A DNA stretch of 33,355 nucleotides, from assembly GCA_023393095.1 (NCBI GenBank), contig JAEWMT010000037.1, positions 1-33,355 of the forward strand. Reading direction: 5' to 3'. The DNA is from Bacillota bacterium. GTDB taxonomy: Bacteria; Bacillota; Clostridia; Lachnospirales; Lachnospiraceae. The first letter of the stretch is position 1, and each line of letters starts with the position of its first letter. Below, piece by piece: positions 15,944 to 24,780 of the stretch. Below the pieces are notes generated by a model that was not told where the DNA came from, did no database searches, and saw only the letters and a list, made by a program, of their open reading frames with translations. The translations under genes and the position numbers were made by a program.

Positions 15944-16756
15944 TTAACTAATCCATTGATTATTCCTGGTTATCTCCCATTTTGTACCATTGTATTTCGC
16001 TTTTGAGTCCTTCCAGCCGATTGCCCCAAGACCACTTTTCCACTTCTCTATTGTAAAAGTAATTATTATTTTCTTTTCATTATAATTATTAATCGACAAG
16101 GTTATAAGAACACCCTTAGGGAAATATAATTCCTTTTTATCAATTAGTCCTTCCTTTACTAACTCCTCATAGGTTCCTTCCTTTATTTCTACAGCATAAC
16201 GCTTTTTTAATTCTTCTATTATAATTTCTTTCTCAGGTTTTGATATCTTTGTCCATCCGGTGGTATCCAGAGCAAGTAGATCCATGTCGCTATTCAATGC
16301 TGGATCCTCTTTATAGATATCATCAATGATCGCCAGATATCCGTCAATCAGATAATTATGATCGACTACTACTATATCAGACACTTTGATCTGTGCTGGA
16401 TAGGATTCCATTATGATTCCGTCATACGTAATTTGAATTAAATCCCCCGGTTTTAGCTCCCTAAAAGTAATTTTCTTACCTGTGGTATCTTTTATCGTAC
16501 TATCCGATGTATTAACCGATATTTTATCCGATGATCTGTATTCATTACTATCCGGATCCGGGGTAACAAGAAGCCCCTTCTCTGAATCCATAACTTCAGC
16601 CTTGAAGGTGAAAGTATCCTTTGAAGCTCCCTTATCCTCGGTTGGTACAGGATTAGCGTCATTATTATCTGATCTATTCCTGCCCGGTGCCCCGCAACCG
16701 CCCAGTATTAATAAGAAAATCATTAAATATATCAATAATTTGTAATGTTTCTTCAT
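15944..16756 (-). CDS. Lipoprotein of unknown function
   Basis: A 270-residue protein with a lipoprotein signal: charged MKKHYK, a hydrophobic core, and the lipobox LGGC with the modified Cys at residue 21, followed by a polar, Asn/Asp/Ser-rich linker. Residues about 45-125 look like a small beta-barrel (TFKAEVMDSEKGLLVTPD ... LKPGDLIQITYDGIIMESYPAQI) resembling the DUF3221/YobA type of lipoprotein domain. The remaining C-terminal half contains acidic helices and a beta-rich tail ending WEITRNNQWIS, which I do not recognise. The ATG at 16756 has an AGGGAG site. It appears monocistronic, ending in a clear terminator. It should be anchored to the outer face of the membrane. Confidence 0.8.
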   Translation of the reverse strand: MKKHYKLLIYLMIFLLILGGCGAPGRNRSDNNDANPVPTEDKGASKDTFTFKAEVMDSEKGLLVTPDPDSNEYRSSDKISVNTSDSTIKDTTGKKITFRELKPGDLIQITYDGIIMESYPAQIKVSDIVVVDHNYLIDGYLAIIDDIYKEDPALNSDMDLLALDTTGWTKISKPEKEIIIEELKKRYAVEIKEGTYEELVKEGLIDKKELYFPKGVLITLSINNYNEKKIIITFTIEKWKSGLGAIGWKDSKAKYNGTKWEITRNNQWIS

Positions 16757-16985
16757 TCAGATCTCCCTTCAGCAAGAGCAGCTTATGAAAGCTGACATTT
16801 ATCATAGAATAGACGATTAAAATCGTAAAAGAGTTCCAGTTATGGTAATGCTATTATCGGCATTATGTTATTGCCAAGGAAGACGAAGAATATATTCGCT
16901 TCCAGAAATACATACAGAGCATAGCAACTTATTAATGACCTTCTATTTCTATGCCATTTTTAATTTGATGTGAATGACAAATACC

Positions 16986-17015
16986 TTGATTTTAAGCAAT
17001 TATAGAATGTATAAT
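16986..17015 (+). promoter_or_regulatory. Promoter of the small membrane protein gene
   Basis: TTGATT (16986-16991) and TATAAT (17010-17015) separated by 18 nt, about 75 nt ahead of the TTG start at 17091. The remaining part of the 16757-17090 divergent gap shows no other clear element. Confidence 0.5.
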
Positions 17016-17090
17016 ATTAACATTCATATAGTTTGCAATTGTTTATAAATGTATAATAAAAATTTTTGAAAGAATAGGAGGTAGATAAAA

Positions 17091-17474
17091 TTGAAACTAA
17101 TAGATATTAAAAACAAAAGCCTGTGGGGAATTAGTATGATTGGATTACTTGGTATCTCATATTGGTTATGCAGATATACTTTTTTTGAAATGCATGGCAT
17201 GAAAGATTGGCCAAATCTATTGGCAATATTAAGTATTGTTATATTAGTTATAGCTACTATGTTTGGAAATCGAACAATTTCAGTAGCCACTGTTATAGGA
17301 TATATGGGTGGATTTACTCTTGCAATGATATTTAATACTGATGGCATAGACCCAAGGGGAGGGAGAACAAATAATGCTTGGTTAATATGGGGAATTGTTT
17401 TCAGTTTCTCAATTCTGATTGGTTTTATTTTATCTATTATTTCTAAACAAAAACACAAAAATGTAAAGTTATAA
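17091..17474 (+). CDS. Small integral membrane protein of unknown function
   Basis: A 127-residue hydrophobic protein with about four membrane segments (around residues 11-28, 42-58, 63-82 and 97-117), polar ends and a Lys-rich cytoplasmic tail. The start is TTG 17091, supported by a perfect AGGAGG 9 nt upstream; no ATG start fits better. I do not recognise the family; it resembles small uncharacterised Firmicutes membrane proteins. It is monocistronic between a lipoprotein gene on the other strand and a GNAT remnant. An overlapping frame on the minus strand (17024-17458) is hydrophobic only because it mirrors this gene. Confidence 0.75.
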   Translation: MKLIDIKNKSLWGISMIGLLGISYWLCRYTFFEMHGMKDWPNLLAILSIVILVIATMFGNRTISVATVIGYMGGFTLAMIFNTDGIDPRGGRTNNAWLIWGIVFSFSILIGFILSIISKQKHKNVKL

Positions 17475-17551
17475 TATTATATTTAATTTGCAATCTTTCA
17501 CGATTGTGAAGCAAGGGAGGGAAATCGAACTCTCTCCTTAAATCTATACTA

Positions 17552-17671
17552 TTAGATCCACTGAATAAATGCTGTCTTATCCTTTTGATTATATCCGGCT
17601 TGTTCATAAAAATTAAGGGTACTTTCTTTTTTGGATCCAGTTATCCCGTGACACTGGTATGCACACTTCCA
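17552..17671 (-). pseudogene. GNAT acetyltransferase remnant, C-terminal end
   Basis: About 39 codons before the stop TAA at 17552 read YQCHGITGSKKEST, then NFYEQAGYNQKDKTAFIQWI, in the minus frame. This is the conserved end of a GNAT N-acetyltransferase (the TGSK and FYExxGY segments, last strand TAFIQW). An in-frame stop lies directly upstream, there is no start codon or ribosome site, and no other part of the domain is found nearby. The rest of the gene was therefore deleted. It lies between the membrane protein gene and the GH94 gene and has no function as a protein. Confidence 0.75.
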
Positions 17672-17714
17672 TTAAAGAATGCCGCCTGCTGCATCTTGCA
17701 TCAAAACGGCATTC
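17671..17714 (-). terminator. Terminator of the GH94 gene
   Basis: Arms GAATGCCG (17677-17684) and CGGCATTC (17707-17714) form an 8-bp stem, followed on the minus strand by TTTAAT. It lies 21 nt past the GH94 stop. Confidence 0.6.
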
Positions 17715-17735
17715 CGAATAATCTTCAATTATATA

Positions 17736-20129
17736 TTACATCACTAATACTACTTCGTTAACATCCTTCATCATAGATTCCGGAATATAATTCTTATCTA
17801 ATTTCTCACCATTTAAGTAGAACTCCTTATAACCACTTTCTGCGCCGTTCGGGTTCTGAACCTTAATGCTCAGCTTCTTGCCGCGGAAGTTCTTATCAAT
17901 GGAAAATTCCTTCCAATCACTTGGGATACTCGGTGCAACGGTAAGACCGTTTAAGTCAGGTCTCATACCGAGAATACCTTCCACGCAACCTACCATAACG
18001 GTGGAAGCTGTTCCGGTCAACCAATGAACATGGGCTCTTCCAAGATATGGGCTTTCACTTGCTTCTACAAACTGTCCATGACAATATGGTTCAAGTACAC
18101 GAACCTCTGCATTGTCGTTCTGTGTTGCAGGGCTTGCTTCGGTGAAATACTCAAATGCACGATTACCATGTCCCATCAGTGATTCTGCAAGGATGATCCA
18201 TCCCTGAGGTTGTGAGAAGATACCGCCGTTTTCCTTAGTGGACGGGTTGAATAAAAGTGCCAGTGCACCTTCAAATGCATGATCCACATAGGAAGGAGCC
18301 ATTAATCTAACACCATAAGGTGTATTTAACTCTCTATGAACGCTTTCCAGAGCCTTATCTGCCTGATCCTTGGTTGCAAGGCCGCTGATCACAGCCCAGG
18401 ACTGAGGATTTAACCACATATTTGCTTCCGGATCATGCTTGGAGCCGATCACCTGACCATCCTCCTTGAAGCCACGTACGAAGCGGTCATCTTCCCAACA
18501 GTTATCATTGATTGCGTCTTTTAATTCCTTCTGAACCTTATCTAAGTAAGCAATATATGCTGTATCATTTCTGTCAATTGCAATATTGCGGATTACGCTC
18601 ATTGCATAATATAGCTGCATTGCAACGAAGGTTGATTCACCCTTCTTACCAAGTCTTAAGCAGTCGTTCCAGTCCGCATGAAGACCAGCAGGCATCTTAT
18701 GAACACTCAGACGCTCCATGGAGAAGTTGATTGCTCTCTTTAAATGATCATATACATCACCCTGATCCTTATTCGCATAAGGAATTACCTTATCTAAGAA
18801 TGACTTGTCTCCTGTTTCAGCCATATATTTGTATACGGTAGGGAACAGCCATAAAGCATCGTCTGCACGGTATGCAGGATGACCGGTAGCCTGTGCATAG
18901 GAAACATCATCCGGAGTATCCTCATGCCCAGCGTTATGATTAAACTTAACTAATGGAAGACCGCCGCCATTGTCTACCTGAGCAGATAACATGAATTCAA
19001 TCTTCTCCTTTGCCATAGCGGGATCAAGATGGATAATACCCTGAATATCCTGTACCGTATCACGGTATCCGTAACCGTTACGAAGTCCTGCATATATGAA
19101 GGACGCTGCTCTGGACCAGGTAAATGTAATAAAGCATTGGAAAGAATTCCAGGTATTAATCATGGCATTGAAATTCTCACTTGGGGTATTAACCTGCAAA
19201 TTCTCGAGCTTGCCATGCCAATAGCTCTTCAATTCATTCAGTTCCTTGTCAACTACATTAAGATCCGAATAAGAATCAATAATCTTACTAGATTCCTTAT
19301 CATCCTTACGTCCAAGTAGGAAGGCGAATTCTTTGGTTTCCCCTGGCTGAAGTGTAAATTTGGTATGTAATGCACCGCAGCTGTTGGAGTTATAGTTCAG
19401 TGCATTGTCACAGGAACCTTTCTCAACAGCAACCGGGTTACTATAATTTCTATAGTTCCCAATGAAATGAGATTTATCGCCGTTATAGGATTCTACCTCT
19501 GCACCTGCTAAGCCAAAGAAACGTTCTTTCCCATTGGAGCCTTCCTCATTCTTATAGAAATTCTCGTTAATCTTTTGTAGGATTTTATTCCCTTTGAAAT
19601 AGGTTCTGGTAATGAAAAGTGTATATTGTAAATTAACCAGATCCTGTTCATAATTACCATCATTCGTAAGTTCAATATAGCCAAAAGCAGAGAGGTTACG
19701 TGGCTTATCACTTGTATTTTTTACACTGACCTTCCACACCTCATGAGTTTTATTTAAAGGTACATAATAAAGTACTTCTGATTCAATTCCTGTGTACTGA
19801 GCCTTAATCTTCGTATAGGAAGTACCATGATGGCACTGGCTCTGATATACATCTAATGGCTTTCCAACCGGCTGCCAGGAAGCTGACCAGTAATCATTCG
19901 CATCATCATCGCGAAGATAAACATATCTACCCGGCTTATCCTCCTGATTGAATATATAACGTGATATTCTTCCGCTTGCACCGCTTTTTTCAAAGCTATA
20001 GCCACCTACATTGTTAGAAATGATAGCACCATACTCCGGGGAACCCAAATAATTTACCCAGGGTGCCGGGGTATCAGGTCTTGTAATTACATATTCCTTG
20101 TTCCTCTCATCAAAATAACCAAAATTCAT
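17736..20129 (-). CDS. GH94 phosphorylase, cellobiose phosphorylase-like
   Basis: A 797-residue cytoplasmic enzyme of glycoside hydrolase family 94, which cleaves beta-linked disaccharides with phosphate, saving ATP. The N-terminal beta-sandwich starts MNFGYFDERNKEYVITRPD and includes NVGGYSF and DYWSASWQPVGKPL; the (alpha/alpha)6 barrel contains NGYGYRDTVQD (351-361) and GLHADWNDCLRLG (482-494), where the second Asp of DWND is the expected general acid; the C-terminal beta domain carries the HWLTGTAS phosphate-site region. The sequence is closest in my recall to clostridial/Ruminococcus cellobiose phosphorylases; N,N'-diacetylchitobiose or another beta-disaccharide remains possible. No transporter or regulator is adjacent, so it is transcribed alone from the 20130-20564 gap. 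AAGGAG precedes the start. Confidence 0.88.
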   Translation of the reverse strand: MNFGYFDERNKEYVITRPDTPAPWVNYLGSPEYGAIISNNVGGYSFEKSGASGRISRYIFNQEDKPGRYVYLRDDDANDYWSASWQPVGKPLDVYQSQCHHGTSYTKIKAQYTGIESEVLYYVPLNKTHEVWKVSVKNTSDKPRNLSAFGYIELTNDGNYEQDLVNLQYTLFITRTYFKGNKILQKINENFYKNEEGSNGKERFFGLAGAEVESYNGDKSHFIGNYRNYSNPVAVEKGSCDNALNYNSNSCGALHTKFTLQPGETKEFAFLLGRKDDKESSKIIDSYSDLNVVDKELNELKSYWHGKLENLQVNTPSENFNAMINTWNSFQCFITFTWSRAASFIYAGLRNGYGYRDTVQDIQGIIHLDPAMAKEKIEFMLSAQVDNGGGLPLVKFNHNAGHEDTPDDVSYAQATGHPAYRADDALWLFPTVYKYMAETGDKSFLDKVIPYANKDQGDVYDHLKRAINFSMERLSVHKMPAGLHADWNDCLRLGKKGESTFVAMQLYYAMSVIRNIAIDRNDTAYIAYLDKVQKELKDAINDNCWEDDRFVRGFKEDGQVIGSKHDPEANMWLNPQSWAVISGLATKDQADKALESVHRELNTPYGVRLMAPSYVDHAFEGALALLFNPSTKENGGIFSQPQGWIILAESLMGHGNRAFEYFTEASPATQNDNAEVRVLEPYCHGQFVEASESPYLGRAHVHWLTGTASTVMVGCVEGILGMRPDLNGLTVAPSIPSDWKEFSIDKNFRGKKLSIKVQNPNGAESGYKEFYLNGEKLDKNYIPESMMKDVNEVVLVM

Positions 20130-20564
20130 ATAACCCTTCTCCTTTTCATATTAAAAATATTAAATAATTGCGAAATTCATAAATTGTAGATATTGCATAC
20201 ACATCAAATACTATTTAGGAGCAGATGTAAATTATTAAAACACTTGTCCCGAAGGAAGCGTTAGAGCAGATAAATATGTATCTGCTGTGTATAAAATTAC
20301 AGAGACTATATCGTTTCGCAATTACCAATTAATAAATACCAGATAGAAATAATTTGTTTCTGAAATGCAATTAAATTCATATTATTAAATTTGATTGATT
20401 TAGCACAAATAAAAGCCTATCTTATCAGAGATATTATGATCATCCCACTCATAAAATTTGAACAAAAAACCTGCATAATTATATATTGCAAGTTTAGTAT
20501 ATCTTATAATATCTTTTGAACTGCTACCATGTAGTTCTTTATCTTCTTTTTGTAATATCCGTTA
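20130..20564. other. AT-rich intergenic region upstream of the GH94 gene
   Basis: No gene, clear promoter pair or catabolite-response (cre) site was found in these 435 nt. It must hold the promoter of the GH94 gene on the minus strand and the 3' end of the hslO transcript. A weak plus-strand hairpin near 20518-20537 with a T-rich tail is the only structure noted. Confidence 0.4.
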
Positions 20565-21443
20565 CTATCTGCTTCTTTTTAATATATCTTTTAAATCCTC
20601 AACTGTAAAATTATAGTGTTGATTGCAGAAATGGCAATTTACTTCAATTGGTTCATTTTCCTCAATCATTTCACTAATTTCTTTACGTCCGATCGAAACA
20701 ATCGCTTTCTCAACCTTTTCCTTCGTGCAGTTGCATTCAAAAGCGGTTGGAAGTTTATCCGTAATATCAAGCCCAAATTCATGTAATATATCCTCAAGAA
20801 TCATTTCCGGGGTCATATCCTGATCAAGAAGGGAAGTAATGCTGGTTATTTTATTGATCTTCTCTTCCAGCTTATCAACAATCTGATCTTCAGCAAAGGG
20901 CATCAGCTGAATGATAAACCCTCCTGCTCTTCTTACCGTATTATCCTTATTCATGAGTACACCGAGAGCCACTACCGATGGAACCTGTTCACTGGTAGCA
21001 AAATAATAGGTCAGATCCTCTGCAATCTCTCCTGAAACAAGATGGGTCTGTCCTACATAAGGTTCCTTTAAGCCCAGATCCTTTATTACACTGAGCATTC
21101 CGGCTCCTAAGGCACCACCTACATCCAATTTTCCTTTATCATTTGCAGGAAGAATAACCTCTGGGTTATATACATAACCTTTTACAGTTTGGTGAGAATC
21201 TGCTGTCACGACAATTCCACCGATGGGACCGCTTCCTTTGATCTGCAGGGTAAGAATATCCTTATCACCCTTCATCATACTTCCCATCATCGTCCCAGCA
21301 GTCAAAAGCCTTCCGAGTGCTGCTGTTGCTACCGGACTTGTCCCATGGACGCTTCTTGCATGTTCCACCAATTCTCTTGTTGTAGCTGCAAATGCACGGA
21401 TTTGGTTATCCGCTGCCGTTGCACGTATGATATAATCTGACAT
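20565..21443 (-). CDS. hslO: Redox-regulated chaperone Hsp33
   Basis: A 292-residue holdase activated by oxidative unfolding. The N-terminal substrate-binding domain begins MSDYIIRATAADNQIRAFAA and contains GPIGGIVV and the long linker. The C-terminal redox switch has CxC (residues 237 and 239) and CxxC (270 and 273), the four zinc-binding cysteines. The ATG at 21443 follows GGAG by 6 nt; an ATG four codons upstream overlaps that site and is rejected. It is downstream of a methyltransferase gene on the same strand with a 75-nt gap, probably sharing the promoter at 22543-22571. Confidence 0.97.
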   Translation of the reverse strand: MSDYIIRATAADNQIRAFAATTRELVEHARSVHGTSPVATAALGRLLTAGTMMGSMMKGDKDILTLQIKGSGPIGGIVVTADSHQTVKGYVYNPEVILPANDKGKLDVGGALGAGMLSVIKDLGLKEPYVGQTHLVSGEIAEDLTYYFATSEQVPSVVALGVLMNKDNTVRRAGGFIIQLMPFAEDQIVDKLEEKINKITSITSLLDQDMTPEMILEDILHEFGLDITDKLPTAFECNCTKEKVEKAIVSIGRKEISEMIEENEPIEVNCHFCNQHYNFTVEDLKDILKRSR

Positions 21444-21518
21444 AATAATCTCCATTCTGACGATAAACTGCGAATTTGGGCTTCAGGATATCCAGGTGAA
21501 CTAACCCGTAATATCGTT

Positions 21519-22295
21519 TTATATATAAAGTTTTTCAGCCTGCCTCTTCTCCCTGGCAATGATATAAACTCTCTCACTTTCTTTGTTAGGAGCATTCTCC
21601 GTTAAGGCGTCGTATACTGCAATCCATTCCATTCCTGCTTCTTCTAACAGACGCTTTACTGTATCAATGCGATATGCCCGGCGGTAATGGGTTTCCTCGA
21701 ATTTTCGATGTAAATTTAAGTTCTCCGCTTCCGGAATGAACAGGGTGAGATTAATTTCATTAATCATCTCTTCCTCATAATATGTGTTTTCCCAAATGAA
21801 GCTTCCTTCCTCGCGATTTTCGGCAATCGTATTATCTGCAAGAATTTCCTGATAGGTATATTCCGTATCGAGGTCAAATATAAATATTCCCCTAGAATCC
21901 AGATAATTATTCACTAGGCAAAACACCTGTAGCAAATCCTCTTCTGAAAGAATATAATTCATGCTGTCGCATACGCTGATGACTGCCGAAACTGTACCAT
22001 AGAGTTCAAACTCTCTCATATCCTGACATAGATACAGAATACCCTCCGTTTCGGAATTACTTTTCTCCTTGGCTATCTGAAGCATTTCTTCGGAGTTGTC
22101 AATTCCGATCATCTCGAAGCCTTTCGCTGCCAGCCTTCTTGTCATACTTCCAGTTCCGCAGCCAAGCTCCAGTAATATTCCCTGATCAATATTGAATTTA
22201 TGAAGTAATTGTTTTACATAATCCGCCCATTCATCATATGGTACATTGTCCATGAACAGATCATAGACAGAAGCAAATCCGGTATATGGCTGCAT
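21519..22295 (-). CDS. Class I SAM-dependent methyltransferase
   Basis: A 258-residue methyltransferase. It begins MQPYTGFASVYDLFMDNVPYDEWADY, typical of a widespread Firmicutes group annotated as class I SAM-dependent methyltransferases; motif I LLELGCGTGSM is at 41-51, then GIDNSEEML, and SAVISVCDSMNYI is the motif IV region. The substrate is unknown; the gene is frequently a neighbour of hslO or of translation-related genes in Clostridia, which is recall and not shown here. The start ATG at 22295 has an AAAGG site. It lies 41 nt after the short frame at 22337-22486 and upstream of hslO on one strand. Confidence 0.88.
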   Translation of the reverse strand: MQPYTGFASVYDLFMDNVPYDEWADYVKQLLHKFNIDQGILLELGCGTGSMTRRLAAKGFEMIGIDNSEEMLQIAKEKSNSETEGILYLCQDMREFELYGTVSAVISVCDSMNYILSEEDLLQVFCLVNNYLDSRGIFIFDLDTEYTYQEILADNTIAENREEGSFIWENTYYEEEMINEINLTLFIPEAENLNLHRKFEETHYRRAYRIDTVKRLLEEAGMEWIAVYDALTENAPNKESERVYIIAREKRQAEKLYI

Positions 22296-22336
22296 GTCCG
22301 TAAATCCTTTCTGTATTTTCTGTTATTCCAAAACAC

Positions 22337-22486
22337 TCAAATCCTGTCGTTCATATTTGTTATTGCCCTGTAATGTTTTTTTATTCTTCCAGCATTTAAT
22401 TGCCTAACTAATTCATCTTTCAGATAGTAAAAGCTTCGAAACGTCTGGCTATTTATATTTCTATCTAATATAGGTCTATTCTCCAT
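22337..22486 (-). pseudogene. Truncated SAP/DUF6434-like protein
   Basis: A 49-codon frame starts at ATG 22486 with GGAG 6 nt upstream and a good promoter at 22543-22571. Its first 27 residues, MENRPILDRNINSQTFRSFY followed by YLKDELV, match the N-terminus of a family of about 150-200 residues with a SAP-like DNA-binding domain (DUF6434-associated). The family then continues with a Cys/Gly-rich helix pair; here the sequence departs (RQLNAGRIKKHY) and stops. In the next frame after an A7 run, GNNKYERQDL resembles the family continuation, which suggests a frameshift and deletion. It may be a decayed gene or a short leader cistron for the methyltransferase gene. Confidence 0.55.
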
Positions 22487-22542
22487 AAATCTCTCCCCTA
22501 TTTAGCAAAATATTATTTAAATTAATTCAATTTCATCGAGTT

Positions 22543-22571
22543 ATTGTACCATATATAAACGATGTTATCAA
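22543..22571 (-). promoter_or_regulatory. Promoter of the SAP-like/methyltransferase/hslO unit
   Basis: TTGATA (22571-22566) and TACAAT (22548-22543) are exactly 17 nt apart on the minus strand, about 57 nt ahead of the ATG at 22486. Confidence 0.65.
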
Positions 22572-22752
22572 TTAATTACCATTTAAAATTCCATGTCCTG
22601 CATGGTATTTTAATATATTTAAACAATTTTACTATGTTTAGTATAAATAGTAATTATATGGTGGATTTTTTCTATCAGCTTCTATATAATTTAAATTATA
22701 AGAGATAAGAAACATTTTAAATATTACAGATAGAAACGAAAGGAGTAATTTT

Positions 22753-22881
22753 ATGTTTTCTTACTTATCATTTTTTGCCACTATTTTAACAGCGCTACAG
22801 GTAGCTCTTTATCTGCTTGGAGCTTGTGTTTTGATTTTATTAATAAAGGCATTGCAAATCTATATCAGAAAAAATAGTTAA
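22753..22881 (+). CDS. Single-pass membrane peptide, 42 residues
   Basis: The frame starts at ATG 22753, 8 nt after AAAGGAG, and encodes a 42-residue peptide with one hydrophobic span (FFATILTALQVALYLLGACV and onwards, about residues 7-31) and a basic tail, IKALQIYIRKNS. It is followed within 10 nt by a strong hairpin at 22891-22960. The SD site, the membrane-peptide composition and the terminator together support a real gene. I do not recognise a named family; similar short hydrophobic Lachnospiraceae peptides are usually listed as hypothetical. It could be a regulator of a membrane complex or a toxin-like peptide; nothing here decides this. Confidence 0.65.
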   Translation: MFSYLSFFATILTALQVALYLLGACVLILLIKALQIYIRKNS

Positions 22882-22890
22882 TATTGTTAA

Positions 22891-22960
22891 AATAAGCTGG
22901 CATAAATACGATATTCCTTTTCGGATATCTTAATTATACCAGCTTATCTTATTTTATTAA
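22891..22960. terminator. Bidirectional terminator between the membrane peptide gene and xylB
   Basis: Outer arms AATAAGCTGG (22891-22900) and CCAGCTTATCTT (22939-22950) enclose an inner GATATTCC/GGATATC stem. T-rich tails are present on both sides (TTATTTTATT on the plus strand, TTATTTTAAC on the minus strand), as expected between two convergent genes. Confidence 0.75.
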
Positions 22961-22982
22961 TATTATTTTTTATACTACCGGC

Positions 22983-24452
22983 TTACACCATCTTATCATA
23001 CATATCCTTCAATGTCGGATATAGCTGCTTAAATACTTCATATTTCTTATGATAGAGTTCGACCTCTTCGGGATTTTGTTCGGTTGTTTCAATTACCTTT
23101 ATCAGTTTGCTTGTAGCTTCTTCCACGGATGCATATTTACCGCAGCCAACCGCTGCGAGGATTGCTGCACCAAAGGCAGGTCCTTCTTCTGAATTAATCT
23201 TATCCACCTTAACATTGAGTACATCCGCAATGATCTTACACCACAGAGGACTCTTTGCTCCGCCACCGTTAATTCTGATTCTCTCAATATTTACTCCGAG
23301 GGATTTTGTGATCTCAAAGGAATCACGAAGTGCAAAGGCTACACCCTCAAGAACTGCCTGGGTCATGTCGACACGCGTTGTGTCCATTGTCATTCCGATA
23401 AAGGTTCCTCTTGCATTCGGATTGTTATGAGGTGTTCTCTCACCCATTAGATATGGAAGGAAGTATACATTATTTTCTCCAAGCTTCTTAATTGCCTGCT
23501 GCTCCTTACCATATTCCTTGGTACCGATAATCTCGTCCATCCACCATTTGTTAGAAGCTGCTGCACTTAGCATAACTCCCATGAAATGATATTTACCATC
23601 CGCATGTGCAAATGCATGAAGGGCATTATTTTCATCTACAGCAAATTCTTTCGTGGAAATGAATACAACGCCAGAGGTGCCAAGGGAAACATTACATTTA
23701 CCTTCTCCAACCGTACCAGTTCCAACTGCTGCAACTGCCTGATCGCCACCACCTGCAATCACTTTTACATTCGTCGATAAGCCAAGGGCATCCGCTGCTT
23801 CCTTCGTCATATTTCCAACTACCTGATAGGATTCATGGATTTTTGCCATCTGCTCTTCCTTTAAACCGCAGATATCAAGCATTTCCTTAGACCAGCACTT
23901 ATTCTTAACATCGAATAATAGCATACCGGAGGCATCGGAAACATCTGTACAATGTACGCCGGACAATCTATAAGCGATGTAATCCTTTGGAAGCATAATC
24001 TTCTTAATCTTAGCAAAGTTCTCCGGTTCATGTTTTCTTACCCATAATAACTTTGGTGCCGTAAAGCCGGTCAAAGCCATATTAGCAGTATAGCTTGAGA
24101 TCTTCTCTCTGCCGATTTCATTATTTAAATAATCACATTCTGCCTGGGTACGTCCATCATTCCAGAGGATTGCCGGACGTATTACCTTATCATTTTCATC
24201 AAGTATAACCATACCGTGCATCTGTCCGCTGAAGCTGATACCTTCAATTTCTGATTTATCAACATCCTTTGTTAATTCTTTTACGCCATCAACCAAGGCT
24301 GTATACCAGTCTTCCGGATTTTGCTCAGACCAGCCCGGCTTTGGAAAATATAACGGATATTCTCTGGTTACAATGCTCTTAATATCTCCCTCTTCGTCCA
24401 TGAGTAAAAGCTTAACGGAAGAGGTCCCCAAATCCACACCAATGTATAACAT
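22983..24452 (-). CDS. xylB: Xylulokinase
   Basis: Phosphorylates D-xylulose to xylulose 5-phosphate, the entry of xylose into the pentose phosphate pathway. The 489-residue FGGY-family kinase begins MLYIGVDLGTSSVKLLLMDE (phosphate 1 motif), has GISFSGQMHGMVILDE and ILWNDGRTQAECDYL (the xylulose-binding segments typical of XylB), and the C-terminal INGGGAKSPLWCKIIADVLN adenosine motif. The ATG at 24452 has GGGAG about 9 nt upstream; a frame extension of 16 residues is not family-like. The gene faces away from the secreted-protein gene, with a ROK-family regulator beyond it. No xylA is in the window. Confidence 0.95.
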   Translation of the reverse strand: MLYIGVDLGTSSVKLLLMDEEGDIKSIVTREYPLYFPKPGWSEQNPEDWYTALVDGVKELTKDVDKSEIEGISFSGQMHGMVILDENDKVIRPAILWNDGRTQAECDYLNNEIGREKISSYTANMALTGFTAPKLLWVRKHEPENFAKIKKIMLPKDYIAYRLSGVHCTDVSDASGMLLFDVKNKCWSKEMLDICGLKEEQMAKIHESYQVVGNMTKEAADALGLSTNVKVIAGGGDQAVAAVGTGTVGEGKCNVSLGTSGVVFISTKEFAVDENNALHAFAHADGKYHFMGVMLSAAASNKWWMDEIIGTKEYGKEQQAIKKLGENNVYFLPYLMGERTPHNNPNARGTFIGMTMDTTRVDMTQAVLEGVAFALRDSFEITKSLGVNIERIRINGGGAKSPLWCKIIADVLNVKVDKINSEEGPAFGAAILAAVGCGKYASVEEATSKLIKVIETTEQNPEEVELYHKKYEVFKQLYPTLKDMYDKMV

Positions 24453-24531
24453 AATATGATTCTCCCTTCTCTTTTTGAAAGGATAATTCTCTCCCTTCAA
24501 ACCTAACTAAATTCAAATTTGACTTATTATA

Positions 24532-24546
24532 TTTATCAATGATAAA
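24532..24546. promoter_or_regulatory. Palindrome TTTATCAATGATAAA upstream of xylB
   Basis: A 15-nt palindrome with a single central base about 80 nt ahead of the xylB start. It could be an operator for a sugar repressor, but a close variant also lies upstream of purB at 13048. Confidence 0.25.
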
Positions 24547-24780
24547 ACTGCACTTCCTACATTTATTCGTTGAATAAACTATATCTTAAAATATATCAAC
24601 TCAAGGGGGTTATGTCAAGTATAAAGCGGCTGTTGTTTTACTCGAATAACACAGGAAAATGAAATATTAATTTTCATAACTTTATGATCCCAAACCTTAT
24701 TTATAAATTACATTCTCATACTGGTATCACACTCAAAATGGATATTTTATATTTAATTAAGAGTATTGGTCAAAAACAAC

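Noticed and set aside
17024..17458. A 144-codon hydrophobic frame on the minus strand.
   Set aside because: It mirrors the plus-strand membrane protein gene, which has a perfect AGGAGG site and a promoter; the minus frame has neither.
23107..23430. Plus-strand frame of 107 codons within xylB.
   Set aside because: It is opposite well-conserved xylulokinase sequence and has no supporting start signals.
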